From contig CAWIHK010000005.1 in the NCBI GenBank assembly GCA_963835935.1, positions 248,001 through 312,000 of the forward strand: DNA of 64,000 nucleotides. The letters are read 5' to 3'. This stretch comes from CAWIHK01 sp963835935. GTDB lineage: Bacteria; Bacteroidota; Ignavibacteria; UBA10030; CAVZMI01. How positions within the stretch are numbered: position 1 is the first letter of the stretch; every line of letters starts with the position of its first letter. Shown piece after piece: positions 62,716 through 64,000 of the stretch. Under the pieces are notes generated by a model that searched no databases, was not told the origin of the DNA, and saw only the letters and a program-made list of their open reading frames with translations. Made by a program: the position numbers and the translations under genes.

Positions 62716-63720
62716 TTATTTTACCTTATCCGAATTATCAAAAACTTTTTTATATTCCAACACCTTACGTACGTACGCCTGAGTTTCCTTATACGGTGGA
62801 ATACCATTATGCCGCTCGACTGCTGCAGGCCCGGCGTTATACGACGCCAGAGCTTTCGACATATCTCCATCAAACCGATCAAGTAATTGCCGTAAATATC
62901 GAGTCCCGCCATCAATATTATCGGCAGGATTCCAGACATTCCCTACTCCTAATTCGGCGGCAGTGCTATCGCGTAATTGCATCAATCCTTTTGCGTTTTT
63001 TGGCGACAGCGAGTCGGCCTTACCAGCTGATTCTGTTGCGATCACGGCACGTACCAAGTTGGGCTCGATATTGTTCATCTTACTAACATTTTCAATGATA
63101 GAATGATAAGCCGCAATACGTCCTTTGATCTCGTCGGATGGAAGTTGATCTATCGAGTGTGTCGCGTCTGATTGGTCCGGCGAAGGATTCGTTTGGGATT
63201 GAGATGTGGTAACAGGAACTGCTAAAGATTTTCTACTTTCCATTGGCTGGGATTCGTCCGGCGAGTTTACTATTCTCGCTGACGATTGTTGATCGGATGT
63301 GGAAGATGGAATTTTGTTCTCAAGCATGTCCATCATAGTCCGCATTTGTTGAGCAGTAAATTTTTTTCTCGGAATAACTGTTTTGATATTTGATGATGTT
63401 TGAATATCGATCTTTTTCAAGCTATCGGGTTCAAGATGCATTTTTCGTTCAAGGGAAGAAAGAAGTTTATCGGCCAACCCTATCGAACTTTTTTCAGAGA
63501 CATACCGCCCGAATTGCTGCTCGAACAATCCATCCATAACATCACCGCCGTACGATTCTCCAAACAGTTCTTTGTCTTGATCGTCTCCCTTCATGGTTTT
63601 GAGAAGGTATGAAACGAACACCGCTTCAAAATCCTGGCTCGTTTTTTTCAGCTTTGCTCGTTGCTGATCAATAGATGCAGTATTATTCTGTTGCACCGAT
63701 TTTATGGTTTTATCATCCAT
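62716..63720 (-). CDS. flgJ: FlgJ-like rod-binding protein with a C-terminal lytic transglycosylase (SLT) domain
   Basis: 334 residues. The N-terminal rod-binding domain (about 20-95) has SQDFEAVFVSYLLKTMKG and GGDVMDGLFEQQFGRYVSEK. A Ser/Pro/Gln-rich linker spans about 135-195. The C-terminal SLT domain (about 205-325) has the catalytic Glu230 in VRAVIATESAGKADSLSPKNAKGLMQL and later YLRQLLDRFDGDMSKALASYNAGP. It caps and builds the rod and opens the peptidoglycan for it. Gammaproteobacterial FlgJ carries a glucosaminidase-type domain instead; the SLT fusion occurs in several other phyla. It begins 5 nt after flgI. Confidence 0.92.
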   Translation of the reverse strand: MDDKTIKSVQQNNTASIDQQRAKLKKTSQDFEAVFVSYLLKTMKGDDQDKELFGESYGGDVMDGLFEQQFGRYVSEKSSIGLADKLLSSLERKMHLEPDSLKKIDIQTSSNIKTVIPRKKFTAQQMRTMMDMLENKIPSSTSDQQSSARIVNSPDESQPMESRKSLAVPVTTSQSQTNPSPDQSDATHSIDQLPSDEIKGRIAAYHSIIENVSKMNNIEPNLVRAVIATESAGKADSLSPKNAKGLMQLRDSTAAELGVGNVWNPADNIDGGTRYLRQLLDRFDGDMSKALASYNAGPAAVERHNGIPPYKETQAYVRKVLEYKKVFDNSDKVK

Positions 63721-63725
63721 GACGA

Positions 63726-64000
63726 TTATAGTATGATCAATTCTGCTGCCAATGCACCCGATTCCTTTAATGCTTGAAAAACAGCTATAATATCGCGTGG
63801 TGTGATTTTTAAAGAATTCAAAGCTTTTGCGACATCCTGCACAGTGGCAGCTCCTTCAATGGCAACCACGCGTGCTGTATCCTGCGCAACACTTGCCGTC
63901 ATTGCTACCGTTGAAACGGTCTTCCCTTGTGAAAATGGCGGCGGTTGGGAAATGACCGGTGTCGCTTGTATTTCAATGTTCAACGAACCATGAGTAATAG
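63726..64000 (-). CDS. flgI: flagellar P-ring protein FlgI, C-terminal part (runs off right edge)
   Basis: About 90 codons of the 3' end, open to the window edge. ITHGSLNIEIQATPVISQPPPFSQG, here quoted only in part (ITHGSLNIE, VISQPPPFSQGKTV), and LKITPRDIIAVFQALKESGA match the C-terminus of FlgI. FlgI forms the P-ring in the periplasm around the rod, which implies a Gram-negative envelope with outer membrane. It is the first visible gene of the minus-strand flagellar run. Confidence 0.93.
   Translation of the reverse strand, partial: ITHGSLNIEIQATPVISQPPPFSQGKTVSTVAMTASVAQDTARVVAIEGAATVQDVAKALNSLKITPRDIIAVFQALKESGALAAELIIL

Overview
The window looks like a chromosomal segment of a flagellated, Gram-negative bacterium of the FCB group (Bacteroidota/Chlorobiota side, Ignavibacteria-like). 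Three things point there. The secreted GH16 glucanase ends in a type IX secretion sorting domain of the SQNYPNPCNPST... type. The outer-membrane parts FlgI (P-ring) and an SLBB export protein are present. Composition is mostly AT-rich, and several gene starts have weak or no Shine-Dalgarno. No rRNA, tRNA, CRISPR array or transposase was seen. The taxonomic placement is an inference from these marks.

Layout. 1-2683 (minus): a Wzz-like chain-length protein (runs off the left edge) and an SLBB polysaccharide export protein. 2893-3594: a methyltransferase gene broken by one in-frame TAG. 3687-9840 (minus): an L-fucose catabolic operon (aldolase, isomerase, FGGY kinase, double-domain mutarotase, FucP symporter), preceded by a decayed N-terminal piece of a LacI-family regulator. 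10191-11884 (minus): homocysteine methyltransferase and a nitrilase-fold amidohydrolase. 12420-13610 (minus): an AAA/DUF4143 ATPase whose promoter overlaps two tandem palindromes, set between two copies of a short intergenic repeat.

14353-40119 (plus): an eight-gene glycan locus and the most unusual part of the window. Two genes encode proteins of about 2,530 and 2,350 residues. They fuse glycosyltransferases, a KpsS/C-like domain, methyltransferases and a radical SAM domain, joined by tetratricopeptide (TPR) modules. The smaller partners carry the same TPR modules fused to a nucleotidyltransferase-like domain, a SPASM/radical SAM pair, a methyltransferase or GT2 domains. Repeated cassettes, a 270-bp perfect repeat, a shared junction sequence and a sharp composition break inside one ORF suggest assembly by domain shuffling and gene conversion.

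40177-46417 (minus): a mixed set with an EamA transporter, Ub-Mut7-C protein, LCM-type methyltransferase, GH16 glucanase, membrane GT-C enzyme and secreted alpha/beta hydrolase. 46500-64000 (minus): a run flgI-flgJ-flgN-flgK-flgL-motA-motB-fliW-csrA-response regulator that leads, with 1- to 8-nt overlaps or spacings at most junctions, into five more TPR/GT/methyltransferase genes and a clear intrinsic terminator. The coupling of csrA, fliW and the regulator to glycosyltransferase genes, and the related TPR proteins on both strands, suggest that these sugar genes decorate the flagellar filament or another surface structure. That link is inference.
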